Assembly (NCBI GenBank): GCA_021776335.1
Contig: JAJFGB010000004.1
Coordinates: forward strand, 310,001 to 374,000
Origin: Hyphococcus sp.
GTDB taxonomy: Bacteria > Pseudomonadota > Alphaproteobacteria > Caulobacterales > Parvularculaceae
Direction of reading: 5' to 3'
DNA length: 64,000 bases
How positions within the stretch are numbered: the stretch's first letter is position 1; each line of letters begins with the position of its first letter. Below, one piece after another: positions 15,048 through 24,026 of this stretch. The notes below the pieces were generated by a model, which worked only from the letters and a program-made list of their open reading frames with translations, was not told the DNA's origin and searched no databases. A program made the translations under genes and the position numbers.

Positions 15048-15491
15048 ATGACCAATGCCAAACCCTTTTGGGAAACCAAAACTCTTACTGAAATGACTGA
15101 TGCGGAGTGGGAGTCCCTGTGTGACGGCTGCGGGCGCTGTTGCCTTTATATTCTGCATAATGAAGAGACCGGTGATGTGTTTGAGACCGATGTAGGGTGC
15201 AAACTGTTCGATCCTGAAAAACGCCGCTGCACGAATTACGAAAATCGCTTCAAGCATGTGCCTGATTGCGTCAAGCTCACGCCGGAAAACGCAAATGCGC
15301 TTTCATGGATGCCGAAAACCTGCGCCTATCGGCGTCTCGCGCGTGGCAAGGATTTGCCAAACTGGCACCCTTTGATCACGGGTGATCCGAAAAGCGTAGA
15401 ACGCGCCGGGATTGCTGTTTCGCCGGACTTGATTCCCGAAGGCGAGATCGATGATGAATTGCTGGAATCGCGGATCACCAAAACGCGATAG
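15048..15491 (+). CDS. YcgN family cysteine cluster protein
   Basis: A 147-residue soluble protein. It begins MTNAKPFWETKTLTEMTDAE, the usual N-terminus of the family, which is why 15048 is preferred to in-frame starts at 15006 or 15012. Eight cysteines are spread along the chain: the cluster CDGCGRCC (about 26-33), VGCKLF, RRCTNYE, PDCVKL and KTCAYR. These conserved Cys suggest a metal or Fe-S site, but the family (UPF0260) has no established function. It is a single-gene unit. The 266-bp gap to the DnaJ-like gene (15492-15757) contains only a weak hairpin at 15689-15702 (CGCGC-TTTT-GCGCG, then TCTTT). Confidence 0.88.
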   Translation: MTNAKPFWETKTLTEMTDAEWESLCDGCGRCCLYILHNEETGDVFETDVGCKLFDPEKRRCTNYENRFKHVPDCVKLTPENANALSWMPKTCAYRRLARGKDLPNWHPLITGDPKSVERAGIAVSPDLIPEGEIDDELLESRITKTR

Positions 15492-15757
15492 GGTTTTCAG
15501 ATTGTGTCCCGGGCAGCTGGATTTATTGCGGTATTTGCGACGCGCCCAGGAGGCTATGACGGCAAAACGATCAGTCGCGGATGATTAGTACACGAGGCTT
15601 TCAAGCGCCTGACGCCAATTATGCTTCCAAATTTAACGCTAAAGTCTTCAAATCCCGGCAAAATCACCTAACTGATAGATCGCGAGGGCGCGCTTTTGCG
15701 CGTCTTTAGTAAATTCCAGCGCGGCTTCGGGGCGGCGAACAACCAGACGGGTAAGAT

Positions 15758-16690
15758 TTGGCGAGAAATCCCTATATCGTATTGGGCCTTAGCCCGCGAG
15801 CGAGCGATTCGGAAATCCGCGCCGCCTTTCGCAAGCTTGCGAAAAAACACCACCCTGACGCAAATCCCGAGGACAAAAAATCCGAAGACAAGTTCAAGGA
15901 GATCTCGGCGGCGTTTGATATTATCGGCGATTCTGACAAACGGAAAAAATTTGATCGCGGCGAAATTGATGATGAGGGCCGCGACCGCGGCAGCCCCTTT
16001 GGACAGTGGTCGCAGCGCGGCGCAGGCGCGGGCTATGGTCCCGGCGGTCAGGGAGGCGGTCCTGGCGGCGGCCCGGGTGCAGGCGCTTCGTTTGAAGATA
16101 TTGGCGATATCTTTTCAGATTTATTCGGCGCCCGCCGGGGCGGCCCGCAAACATCGCGCGGGCGCGATGTGCGTTACCGGCTGGAGGTTGACTTCCTTGA
16201 TGCGGTGCGCGGCGGAAAAAAACGCGTCACCATGCCAGATAACCGAACGCTCAATCTTGCGATTCCCGCCGGCGTTGAGGACGGTCAGACACTGCGTTTG
16301 CGTGGTCAAGGTGAAGGTGGGCCCGGCGGCGCCGGAGACGTTTATGTAGAGGTGAAAGTCAAACCGCATCCAATCTTCGAACGCAACGGTGAGGACGTTC
16401 ATATTGACGCGCCAATCTCACTGAAAGAGGCTGTGCTGGGCGGTAAAATCACCGTACCGACAATTGCCGGCGACGTTGCTGTCACAGTGCCGAAAAATAC
16501 AAGTTCAGGCGCCGTATTGCGGTTGCGCGGGCGCGGCATTGCCAAGAGCAAATCCGGCGTTGCTGGTGATCAATATGTAAAGCTCAAGATTGTCCTGCCA
16601 GAGGGTGGCGATCCCGACCTTGAAGAATTCGTCAAAAGCTGGAAAACTGGCGCGGAGCAGAAAGCTCGAAAGCATTTTGCTGGCGTTTAA
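15758..16690 (+). CDS. DnaJ-like co-chaperone without zinc finger (CbpA type)
   Basis: A 310-residue J-domain protein starting at TTG 15758; no ATG is available before the conserved NPYIVLGLSP. J domain 1-68, with HPD at 32-34; a Gly-rich linker (about 75-110); then the two-part C-terminal substrate-binding domain from about 133 (RGRDVRYRLEVDFLDAVRGG ... PAGVEDGQTLRLRGQG ... PISLKEAVLGGKI ... GAVLRLRGRG). The four CxxCxGxG repeats of DnaJ are missing, which puts it in the CbpA/DnaJ class II group. It stimulates DnaK ATPase and delivers clients. The gene at 16731 follows 40 bp later and may be co-transcribed. The TTG start implies modest translation. Confidence 0.92.
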   Translation: MARNPYIVLGLSPRASDSEIRAAFRKLAKKHHPDANPEDKKSEDKFKEISAAFDIIGDSDKRKKFDRGEIDDEGRDRGSPFGQWSQRGAGAGYGPGGQGGGPGGGPGAGASFEDIGDIFSDLFGARRGGPQTSRGRDVRYRLEVDFLDAVRGGKKRVTMPDNRTLNLAIPAGVEDGQTLRLRGQGEGGPGGAGDVYVEVKVKPHPIFERNGEDVHIDAPISLKEAVLGGKITVPTIAGDVAVTVPKNTSSGAVLRLRGRGIAKSKSGVAGDQYVKLKIVLPEGGDPDLEEFVKSWKTGAEQKARKHFAGV

Positions 16691-16730
16691 ACGCCTGCTG
16701 CCGTAAAACCCGGCTTCCAGCAACGTTCAA

Positions 16731-18170
16731 ATGGAATATGAGCCCAACGTGACGATCTCGCCACGCATGATGAAGCAATTGACGGGGTTTTTGGGGGACC
16801 TTCCCAATGCCGCGGCGGTTAAACTGTTTTCTGCGCTGGAGGTTGATCGCGAGCATGGCGGTGTGGGGCTGCCCCATGATGCGCTGCTTGCGGATTTACG
16901 CCGCCAACTCCGCGAGCGCAGCGCTGTTTTTCCGCCTAGAAAAACCAACGCGAAGCGGGTTTTTTACACGCCTTTTGAAGATTTCCTGATCGGTCAGCGC
17001 AGCGGCAAAAAACGTCGCGCTATGATCGCACGTCCATCGCTGGATCCGATCTGGCGGGTTTTGATGACCGATAGCTTGACGACGCAGGCAGCCCTGGTCG
17101 CCGCTAGTCTTGATGACGCCATTGCCGCCGGCAACGAGACGGCGGAGTTGGAGCACTCCCTATTTGCTGCAGCGGAGGCGGGATTGGGCCAGCTTTGCGC
17201 GCGCGCAAGAGAGGATCGCGAAACCTCTGATGCGCTGATCGCAGAACTTGGCGATGAAATGGTCTATCGCGATTTGCAAGAGATAAGACTGCTTCTTCAC
17301 GGCGTCGGCTTTCTCAAAAAATTGCGCACGCTTGTCCCGTCGCACACGCCCGCGCTTGACGAAGAACAATATTATGCATTGCGCAAACTATTTTTGGCGG
17401 CCTATGAACTATCGCGCCCGATTGCCGCTTATCTTCTATTGGCGTTGAAGGGGCGACTGGAGCGACCGTGGCGGGCGCTCGGTGTTTACTACCATTTGGC
17501 CAGGGGCGCAGATGACAGGCTGCGCGCCGCCCGCGACACTATCATGGTGTTGCCGGAAAGCTTGTTTGAAGACATAGAATCTATGGCGCGTGCATTGGAG
17601 CGCGATTGCAGCGGGGCGCTCGACGCTGAAACGTCAATGGTGCGCGTTGCATATTTTACGGACTATGCAGAGGGGCTTGTGAAACAAGCGGTGAAGATCG
17701 GAGACAATGTATTCGTCAATCGCATTGACGCCTGCCGTGACATTGTCGGTGAAGCCCATGACCGTTTTACCGAGCAGGCCCTGGCGGCGCTTTTGGATGC
17801 TATGCCGGTCTGTCATGCAGGCGGGTCAAGCAAGCTGATGTCACTGCGACCCGATATCGCCAAGCCTGTCAGCATAAAGACGTCCGAGGCCGCTAAAACC
17901 GCAGCGACGCTGATCGGGAAATCGGCGGAGATGGCGGAGCGCCTAGGCGCTGACCCTTCTTTTTCTGCGGTCATCGCTGAAGAAGCGCGCGTGAAAACAC
18001 AGACCTATGTTAATGATTTGGTTGTTGAAATTCGCGCTGCGGAAAGCGATGAACGAGCAGCGGCTCAACATATGCTCGATCGGACGCTCGCTTTTGCCGA
18101 CCTCTTACTGACAAGTGATGAGACCGGGCTCATTCGTGATCGCGCCGCGGCGGCTGCCAAAACAGCTTAG
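16731..18170 (+). CDS. Conserved-looking helical protein of unknown function, 479 residues
   Basis: I do not recognise this family. The protein is soluble, without signal peptide or membrane segment, and strongly helical throughout, with many Ala, Leu and Glu/Arg. Visible blocks are VFYTPFEDFLIG (about 77-88), IARPSLDPIWRVLM (about 99-112), LLLHGVGFLKKLRTL, and a C-terminal stretch of heptad-like helices from about 385. The block YTPFEDFL/ARPSLDPIW looks like a conserved motif. It starts 40 bp after the DnaJ-like gene on the same strand, so it may share its transcript and be a chaperone client or cofactor. Codon use and composition look like the neighbours'. Confidence 0.85.
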   Translation: MEYEPNVTISPRMMKQLTGFLGDLPNAAAVKLFSALEVDREHGGVGLPHDALLADLRRQLRERSAVFPPRKTNAKRVFYTPFEDFLIGQRSGKKRRAMIARPSLDPIWRVLMTDSLTTQAALVAASLDDAIAAGNETAELEHSLFAAAEAGLGQLCARAREDRETSDALIAELGDEMVYRDLQEIRLLLHGVGFLKKLRTLVPSHTPALDEEQYYALRKLFLAAYELSRPIAAYLLLALKGRLERPWRALGVYYHLARGADDRLRAARDTIMVLPESLFEDIESMARALERDCSGALDAETSMVRVAYFTDYAEGLVKQAVKIGDNVFVNRIDACRDIVGEAHDRFTEQALAALLDAMPVCHAGGSSKLMSLRPDIAKPVSIKTSEAAKTAATLIGKSAEMAERLGADPSFSAVIAEEARVKTQTYVNDLVVEIRAAESDERAAAQHMLDRTLAFADLLLTSDETGLIRDRAAAAAKTA

Positions 18171-18270
18171 GTATATACAGCTTAGTTCCTGACGGCGTTG
18201 ATACTCGACACCGTTGTTAGACCGCTATACGCGATGCGGGAAATCGCGGGTTAAACGAAATGAGAAGTTG

Positions 18271-19485
18271 ATGGACGGGGAAACACGCAAAACCGAGTTT
18301 CAATCCTATAGCGGCGAAAAGCTGGCAGCGGCGCTGGAATTGCCGATCGGCCCGCCGCGAGCCTATGCGCTCTTTGCTCATTGCTTTTCCTGTTCGAAGG
18401 ACATTAAGGCGGCGCGGGAAATAGCGCGTGCGCTTCGTCGGCAGGGTTTTGCGGTCTTGCGGTTTGATTTTACCGGATTGGGCGCTTCGGGAGGCGATTT
18501 TGCTAACACAAACTTTTCATCAAATATCGAAGATTTGATCAGTGCCGCCGACTATCTGCGGCGGGATTTCGAGGCGCCGAGCATTCTTGTGGGGCATTCC
18601 CTTGGCGGTGCGGCTGCGCTTGTCGCCGCCACGAAGATCGCAGAAATAAAAGGCGTCGCCGTCATCGGCGCGCCGGCGGAGGCGACACATATTCTCGCGC
18701 AGATAAAAGAAGCACGCGCCGAGATTGAAGAAAGAGGCGTTGCGGAAGTCCATCTGGCGGGTCGGCCCTTTACCATAAAAAAACAATTCATCGAGGATCT
18801 GAAGGAGGGCCGGGTCAAGAAAGCTGCGGCTGCGTTAAAAAAGCCGCTTCTCATTCTTCACAGCCCACTCGACCAGACTGTCGGCATTGAAAATGCGACA
18901 GAAATTTTTATGGCCGCGAAACATCCCAAAAGCTTCGTCAGTCTCGACAGCGCCGACCATCTTTTATCGACGGTGGCCGATGCAGGTTACGCGGCGGAGA
19001 TTATTGCTGCGTGGGCCGGGCGTTATATCGGCGGAAAAGGCGCCATCGCGGATGCTGTGCGGGCCGTCCCTGTCGCACCGGAATTCAAAGGCGGTGCGCT
19101 CGCCCAATCCATGCCCGGTGAGCCCCTGGCGATTGCACTGTCGGTCGACGGCTATCCCCAAATCATTGACGCCTCCAAAGGGGATGGCGGGAGCGATCTC
19201 GGCCCTAACCCGACCCGGACCCTTGAGGGTGCGCTCGCCGCCTGCGGCGCCATGACAATGAAAATGTACGCAAGGCGCAAGGGCTGGGACCTTGCATCGG
19301 TCGACATCCGCGTTACTCGCGCCAAATCAGAGGATGCGCATGCGCCGCACACGCTGGAAAAGGAAATCCGGGTCACCGGCGCCCTTGATGATACGCAGCG
19401 CGCGCGGTTGCTTGAAATCGCCGATAAATGCCCGGTTCATCGGATGCTCACGGAAGGGGTGAAGGTTAACTCGCGAATCAGTTGA
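18271..19485 (+). CDS. Alpha/beta hydrolase fused to an OsmC-like peroxidase domain
   Basis: A 404-residue fusion. Residues 1-255 are an alpha/beta hydrolase: nucleophile Ser110 in GHSLGG, an acid candidate Asp201 (HSPLDQ) and His230 (SADHLL). Residues about 290-404 are an OsmC/Ohr-type domain with two cysteines, Cys325 (LAACGAMTM) and Cys387 (DKCPVHRML), placed as the reactive pair of organic-hydroperoxide reductases. This bifunctional layout is widespread in proteobacteria; it may remove lipid hydroperoxides or related esters, but substrates are not known. The ATG at 18271 matches the usual N-terminus; an upstream frame from 18214 has no supporting site. It lies about 100 bp after the preceding gene and is probably independent. 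Confidence 0.9.
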   Translation: MDGETRKTEFQSYSGEKLAAALELPIGPPRAYALFAHCFSCSKDIKAAREIARALRRQGFAVLRFDFTGLGASGGDFANTNFSSNIEDLISAADYLRRDFEAPSILVGHSLGGAAALVAATKIAEIKGVAVIGAPAEATHILAQIKEARAEIEERGVAEVHLAGRPFTIKKQFIEDLKEGRVKKAAAALKKPLLILHSPLDQTVGIENATEIFMAAKHPKSFVSLDSADHLLSTVADAGYAAEIIAAWAGRYIGGKGAIADAVRAVPVAPEFKGGALAQSMPGEPLAIALSVDGYPQIIDASKGDGGSDLGPNPTRTLEGALAACGAMTMKMYARRKGWDLASVDIRVTRAKSEDAHAPHTLEKEIRVTGALDDTQRARLLEIADKCPVHRMLTEGVKVNSRIS

Positions 19486-19596
19486 TATTTTTAACAAATT
19501 TTAATGCAGTCAGAGTGCTTTCAAGCGTCTGCCTTCATCCTTATCTGCGCTATGGATAGAAATTGATGGGGCGCTTTCAACAAGAAGGCTGTAAAA

Positions 19597-21105
19597 ATGG
19601 ATTTGGGTAATAATAAAATCATGCATCAAAAGTCGCAAACAGGATCACTAAATCGCTTAATTGTTGCGGGTGCTGCGGCAGTCGCACTCAGCGGAGCGAG
19701 TATTGGATTTTCGACGGCTGACGCACAGGCGCCGCGTCTGATGGCGCCGCCTGTGGCCGCAGACGGTACGCTTTCTTTTGCTGACCTTGTCGAGCGGGTT
19801 AGCCCTTCAGTTGTGAGTGTGCTGGTTGAGCGTGAGATAAAAGGCCCACAAATCCCTGACCAGGCTGAAGAGTTTTTCCGTTTTCGTTTTGGCGATCCGG
19901 AGTCCGAAGATCAGTTCAACGATGGCGCCCGTCGGCTTCAAGCTGAAGGCTCCGGCTTTTTCATTGATGGCGAGGGGCATGTCGTCACCAACAATCATGT
20001 CGTTGATGGTGCAGATACCATTCGTGTGAGACTTGCGGGCGGTGACGAAGTGGAAGCCGAGCTGGTTGGTGTTGATCCGCTTACTGATATTGCGGTTTTG
20101 AAAGTCGCCGCAGATCCAACCCAACCCCATGTGAGATTTGCTGAAGATGTGAAATTGCGCGTCGGGGATTGGGTCGTTGCGGTGGGCAATCCGTTTGGTC
20201 TGGGCGGCACGGTAACGAGTGGTATCGTATCGGCGATCGGCGGCCAGAACCGTGAAAATCAGTATCTTGATTTTATCCAGATCGACGCACCGATAAATCG
20301 CGGCAATTCTGGCGGTCCAACCTTTGACCTGAAGGGCCGTGTGGTCGGCGTTAATACGGCAATTTATTCGCCAAATGGCGGTAGCGTGGGTATCGGCTTT
20401 GCGATCCCTGCTAAAGTGGCGAAAGAAACTGTCGCTCAATTGATTGCTAATGGATCGGTGACCCGCGGTTGGCTCGGCATCCAGTTGCAGGAGGTCACGA
20501 CTGAAATTGCTGCGGCGCTGGGCCTTAAGGAACGCGGCGGTGTTCTTGTCGCTGAGGTTCTGTCAGGTACGCCGGCGGCGAAATCCGGCCTGGAAAATGG
20601 AGACGTTATTCTGGGGCTGGCCGGCGAAAGTGTTAAGAACTCGAATGATCTTTCCCGCCGTGTCGCGTCCTATGCGCCAGGTGACCGCATTGATATGAAG
20701 ATCAGCCGGGACGGCAAGGAGCGTAACCTGAAAGTAACGCTTGGCCAGCGCGATGATGCGGTTGAGGGGGAAGGCGAGGCGCCTGCAAATGACAATAATA
20801 GCGTCATGTCTGATTTGGGCGTGCGTGTGTCCGAGCTAAATGACCCGTTGCGCCAACAGTTTCGCGTGCCGGATGGGGTTGACGGTGTGGTCGTCACAGG
20901 CGTTCGACCCGGCAGCGCGGCCGAAGATGCCGGATTGCGCCCCGGCGTCGTGATTTTGCAGGTCGATGGGGAGAATGTTTCTTCCGGTGACGATTTGCAG
21001 AAGAAAATTGAAAATGCGCGAAATAACGATAAGGACGCAGTTCTGTTGCGCATGCAGTTTGGTGAAAACCGCCAATTTGGCGCGCTTTCGCTGAGCGCTG
21101 AGTAA
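19597..21105 (+). CDS. degP: Do/DegP family periplasmic serine endoprotease
   Basis: A 502-residue HtrA protein. An N-terminal signal sequence (hydrophobic 20-38, ending ADAQA) follows a 19-residue polar lead. The trypsin-like domain carries His134 (TNNHVV), Asp165 (LTDIAVL) and Ser238 (GNSGGP). Two PDZ domains follow, at about 280-370 (GWLGIQLQEV ...) and about 400-490 (LGVRVSELND ... GVVVTGVRPGSAAEDAG). Typical Do proteases act as periplasmic protease and chaperone against misfolded envelope proteins. AGAAGG lies 8 nt before the start. A clear terminator follows, then a two-component pair on the same strand, a common alphaproteobacterial order that suggests envelope-stress control. Confidence 0.94.
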   Translation: MDLGNNKIMHQKSQTGSLNRLIVAGAAAVALSGASIGFSTADAQAPRLMAPPVAADGTLSFADLVERVSPSVVSVLVEREIKGPQIPDQAEEFFRFRFGDPESEDQFNDGARRLQAEGSGFFIDGEGHVVTNNHVVDGADTIRVRLAGGDEVEAELVGVDPLTDIAVLKVAADPTQPHVRFAEDVKLRVGDWVVAVGNPFGLGGTVTSGIVSAIGGQNRENQYLDFIQIDAPINRGNSGGPTFDLKGRVVGVNTAIYSPNGGSVGIGFAIPAKVAKETVAQLIANGSVTRGWLGIQLQEVTTEIAAALGLKERGGVLVAEVLSGTPAAKSGLENGDVILGLAGESVKNSNDLSRRVASYAPGDRIDMKISRDGKERNLKVTLGQRDDAVEGEGEAPANDNNSVMSDLGVRVSELNDPLRQQFRVPDGVDGVVVTGVRPGSAAEDAGLRPGVVILQVDGENVSSGDDLQKKIENARNNDKDAVLLRMQFGENRQFGALSLSAE

Positions 21106-21115
21106 ACTTCCATCG

Positions 21116-21138
21116 AACACAGCAAAGGCTGTGTTTTT
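21116..21138 (+). terminator. Intrinsic terminator after degP
   Basis: AACACAGC (21116-21123) and GCTGTGTT (21128-21135) form an 8-bp stem with a 4-nt loop and run into five Ts. It starts 11 bp after the degP stop codon and separates degP from the response regulator gene at 21218. Confidence 0.85.
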
Positions 21139-21217
21139 CCATCGGACGCGTGGCGCGCCCCCAAGCCGCGCGGCCGCCACTTCTTTTTCTGGCGGCGGCA
21201 ATATATAGAGTATCCCC

Positions 21218-21898
21218 ATGCGAATCCTTCTGGTTGAAGACGATGCGGAAGCGGCGGCCTATGCCGCCAAGGGACTACGTGGCGCGGGCCACGTAGTCGA
21301 TCATGCGCTCGATGGTGAGGCCGGCCTGAATATGGCGGCGGCGGGCGACTACGACGCCTATGTAATCGATCGGATGTTGCCGAAAATGGACGGGTTGTCC
21401 TTGTTGTCGCAACGACGCGTTGACAGTGACGATACGCCGGCGTTGTTTCTTTCAGCCCTTGGCGAAGTAGATGATCGGGTGTCGGGCCTTAAAGCGGGCG
21501 GGGATGATTATCTCGTGAAGCCCTACGCTTTCCCGGAATTGCTGGCGCGCGTTGAGGCGCTTGGTCGCCGTCGCTTGGCGCCGGCCAATGTGACGACACG
21601 TTATGTGGTTGGCGATCTTGAGCTTGATGTGATTACACGGACCATTCGGCGGGCTTCAAAAAAGATTGATTTGCAGCCGCGGGAATTTCGCTTGCTTGAA
21701 TATCTGATGCGTCATGCAGGACAGGTTGTTACGCGCACCATGCTGCTTGAAAACGTATGGGAATATCATTTTGACCCGCAAACCAATGTGATTGATGTTC
21801 ATATCTCCCGTCTGCGGTCGAAGATCGATAAGGGGTTCGATAAGCCACTTTTAAAAACTGTGCGTGGCGCAGGGTACACCCTTTCGGACGAAGACTAG
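21218..21898 (+). CDS. OmpR-family response regulator
   Basis: A 226-residue regulator. The receiver domain (1-115) has the acidic pair in LVEDDA (8-9), phospho-acceptor Asp51 (YVIDRMLPKMDG) and the conserved Lys of LVKPYAFPELL. The winged-helix effector domain (about 125-222) shows the OmpR pattern LDVITRTIRRASKKIDLQPREFRLLEYLMRH in its first half and VHISRLRSKID ... TVRGAGYTL in its recognition helix and wing. The kinase gene starts 7 bp after its stop, so the two form one operon. The target genes are unknown; the upstream degP is an obvious candidate. It belongs to the short-loop PetR/QseB-like group by look. Confidence 0.94.
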   Translation: MRILLVEDDAEAAAYAAKGLRGAGHVVDHALDGEAGLNMAAAGDYDAYVIDRMLPKMDGLSLLSQRRVDSDDTPALFLSALGEVDDRVSGLKAGGDDYLVKPYAFPELLARVEALGRRRLAPANVTTRYVVGDLELDVITRTIRRASKKIDLQPREFRLLEYLMRHAGQVVTRTMLLENVWEYHFDPQTNVIDVHISRLRSKIDKGFDKPLLKTVRGAGYTLSDED

Positions 21899-21905
21899 CC
21901 CGCGC

Positions 21906-23336
21906 ATGTTGCGCATTCTTCGCACAACATCATTTCGCTTTACGCTGATTTATGTCGTGCTTTTTTCCGGGGCAGTCGCCGCTCTTGGCGCTTATCTATA
22001 CAGCGCAACCTTTGGAGAGGCGGCAAAGCAGACCGATGCGGTGATTGAAGGCGAAATCGCGGTTTTGGCGGATCTGTTTTCGTCCAGCGGTCCGGGCATG
22101 CTGACACGGGTTATTCGTGGGCGCACCGCATGGGCCGACGACAGCATTTATATGTTGATTGGCGCGCCATCGGGGGCCGTTCTGGCGGGGAATTTGACAG
22201 CGCTTCCACCTGAAGCATTAACCGCGGAAGGTGATTTTTTTAATTTCAAGTTCGAGCGATCAATCTTTGACGCGGCGGGCGAGGAAGTTATCCAGCAACG
22301 TGAGGCGCGCGGCAAGTTTATGCGGTTTCGGTCTTCCCCCGAGGCAGAGCAATCATATCTGATCGTCGTTGCACGTGACGTCGCAAGTCGGCAATTCCTT
22401 CGCAACCGTTCTCAAAGCGTGGTGACGCGTATTGCATTGGTGACGATTGCTTTTGGCGTTGTGATTGGCCTTTTGTTTAGCCGTGCGTTGTTGCGGCGCG
22501 TTGAGGTCGTGAATAAAACTGCGCGGGCAATTCGCGGCGGTGATCTTTCGCAGCGTATTCCCGAAACAGGCGCCGGCGATGAGCTCGATCATTTGAGCAC
22601 CAATCTCAATGCTATGCTTGATCAGATTGAACGTCTGATGGCCGGCATGCGAGATGTCAGCGACAATATCGCCCATGATTTGCGTTCACCGCTGACCCGC
22701 ATTCGCAATCGCCTTAGCGATGCGCTTGAACAAGACGCGGAAGCCAAAGACAAGGCGTTGCGTGCGACGATTGATGATTCGGAGCGTATGCTCGCAACAT
22801 TTAACGCGCTTTTGTCTATCGCCCGTATCCAATCCGGAGAAGGCGCCGGCGCCATGGAGGTGACAGACCTTGTCGCCATAGTTGAGGAAATGGCCGAGCT
22901 CTATGAGCCTGCAGCGCAGGAGGCTGGGTTCGACATCATCCTGATCACTGCGCCAACACCGCCGGTAAAGGGATCGCGCGAACTGGTCTCCCAGGCGGTG
23001 GCGAATTTCCTCGACAATGCGCTGAAATATGCAGCTGGTGGCAAGCGCATCGAGTTGAAAGTCCAGCCGGCGAAATATGGCGGCGCGATTCTGTCTGTGT
23101 CCGACGACGGCCCGGGCGTTGACGTTAAGGATCGTGATCGCATTCTCGAACGTTTTGTCCGTCTTGAAGAGAGCCGATCAACGCCCGGCAACGGCCTTGG
23201 ATTAAGCCTTGTCGCTGCGATTGCGCGCGCTCATGGCGCGACGCTTCGATTTGAAGACGGCCTTGCAAATGCAGATAGCAGTGGCAGCAAAAAAGGCCTG
23301 CGAATCGTCATGGAGTTTCCAGTCTTTGCTGGGTGA
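21906..23336 (+). CDS. HAMP-containing sensor histidine kinase
   Basis: A 476-residue membrane kinase, read from the ATG at 21906, 7 bp after the regulator gene. Two membrane segments (about 12-32 and 174-196) flank a periplasmic sensor region of about 140 residues. A HAMP domain follows (about 197-250, ending LSTNLNAMLDQIERL), then HisKA with His257 in AHDLRSPLTRIRNRL, and an ATPase domain with N-box NFLDNALKY, DDGPGV and GNGLGLSLV. It is the cognate kinase of the OmpR-type regulator. The sensor region shows no known fold, and its ligand is unknown. Confidence 0.94.
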   Translation: MLRILRTTSFRFTLIYVVLFSGAVAALGAYLYSATFGEAAKQTDAVIEGEIAVLADLFSSSGPGMLTRVIRGRTAWADDSIYMLIGAPSGAVLAGNLTALPPEALTAEGDFFNFKFERSIFDAAGEEVIQQREARGKFMRFRSSPEAEQSYLIVVARDVASRQFLRNRSQSVVTRIALVTIAFGVVIGLLFSRALLRRVEVVNKTARAIRGGDLSQRIPETGAGDELDHLSTNLNAMLDQIERLMAGMRDVSDNIAHDLRSPLTRIRNRLSDALEQDAEAKDKALRATIDDSERMLATFNALLSIARIQSGEGAGAMEVTDLVAIVEEMAELYEPAAQEAGFDIILITAPTPPVKGSRELVSQAVANFLDNALKYAAGGKRIELKVQPAKYGGAILSVSDDGPGVDVKDRDRILERFVRLEESRSTPGNGLGLSLVAAIARAHGATLRFEDGLANADSSGSKKGLRIVMEFPVFAG

Positions 23337-23640
23337 GTCGTCGGCAGCCCAGGTGCAAAGCTTATCATTGTCACTCGAAATTCGCTTGTGTTATCCCAAG
23401 GGAAAATACCAGTTCCAGATTTGCTAGGCTGCTAGAAATTGTTGAATCCAGTACGGTTCTCGGGTTTGAAATTCCTATTCCTCCCGGACGACAAGAATTG
23501 CAAAAAAGCTAATAACAAACAGGCGTTCATTGAATATTCGGCCTTGCACAATCAATGAAATCAGTTCTTTGTGAAACTCGCACCGCCATTACGGGCGGCC
23601 AATCGCGGCAAAATGGCCGCTAAATTTCAAGGAACAGGTC
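23337..23640. other. Intergenic region upstream of the HU gene
   Basis: 304 bp without a supportable gene. The stretch nearest the HU start holds CCGCC-ATTAC-GGGCGG (about 23583-23598), a short inverted repeat, and AAGGA 7 nt before the ATG. The HU promoter should lie between about 23500 and 23600; no convincing -35/-10 pair could be chosen. The first 100 bp may contain the end of the kinase transcript, but no hairpin is evident. Confidence 0.5.
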
Positions 23641-23925
23641 ATGAGCAAAGCTGAATTTATTGCCAATGTCGCTGCATCAGGCGACATGAGTAATGCGGAA
23701 GCAAAACGCGTTGTTGAACTCGTCTTCGGTGAAATCGAAAGCGGATTAAAGCAGGCCAAGAAAGACGGTAAATACACGATTGGCACATTCGGGACTTTTA
23801 CCGTCTCAAAACGCTCAGCGCGCATGGGACGCAATCCGCGTACCGGTGAAGAAATCAAAATCAAGGCATCGAAAAGCTTACGTTTCCGTCCTTCGTCGAG
23901 TTTAAAAGGCGCGGCGGGTTGCTAA
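23641..23925 (+). CDS. hup: HU family DNA-binding protein
   Basis: A 94-residue histone-like protein. The alpha-helical dimer base (1-45) and the beta-arm region follow the HU pattern: GTFGTFTVSKRSARMGRN, then PRTGEEIKIKASKSLRFRPS. The arm carries the conserved RNPRTGE with the DNA-intercalating Pro. HU bends and compacts DNA without strict sequence preference. Unusual is a C-terminal LKGAAGC extension with a terminal Cys. It is a single-gene unit with AAGGA before the start and a strong terminator after it, as expected for an abundant protein. Confidence 0.95.
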   Translation: MSKAEFIANVAASGDMSNAEAKRVVELVFGEIESGLKQAKKDGKYTIGTFGTFTVSKRSARMGRNPRTGEEIKIKASKSLRFRPSSSLKGAAGC

Positions 23926-23953
23926 TCTGCCGACTGCAAAAACTTGAGTATTG

Positions 23954-23990
23954 AAACCGCCGCCGGCACCCGCCGCGCGGCGGTTTTTGC
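23954..23990 (+). terminator. Intrinsic terminator after the HU gene
   Basis: AAACCGCCGC (23954-23963) pairs with GCGGCGGTTT (23977-23986), 10 bp with a GC-rich 13-nt loop, followed by TTTTTGCTGG. It starts 28 bp after the HU stop. Confidence 0.85.
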
Positions 23991-24026
23991 TGGTTTTTTC
24001 AGCCGGTGCGTGGTCAATTTCGGTTG

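Noticed and set aside
15689-15702. Hairpin CGCGC-TTTT-GCGCG before the DnaJ-like gene
   Set aside because: Only 5 bp of stem and a weak T-run; mentioned as a minor element, not called as a terminator.
16020-16090. Repetitive GGC/GGT-rich stretch that might be read as a DNA repeat
   Set aside because: It encodes the Gly-rich linker of the DnaJ-like protein and is in frame; no array structure.
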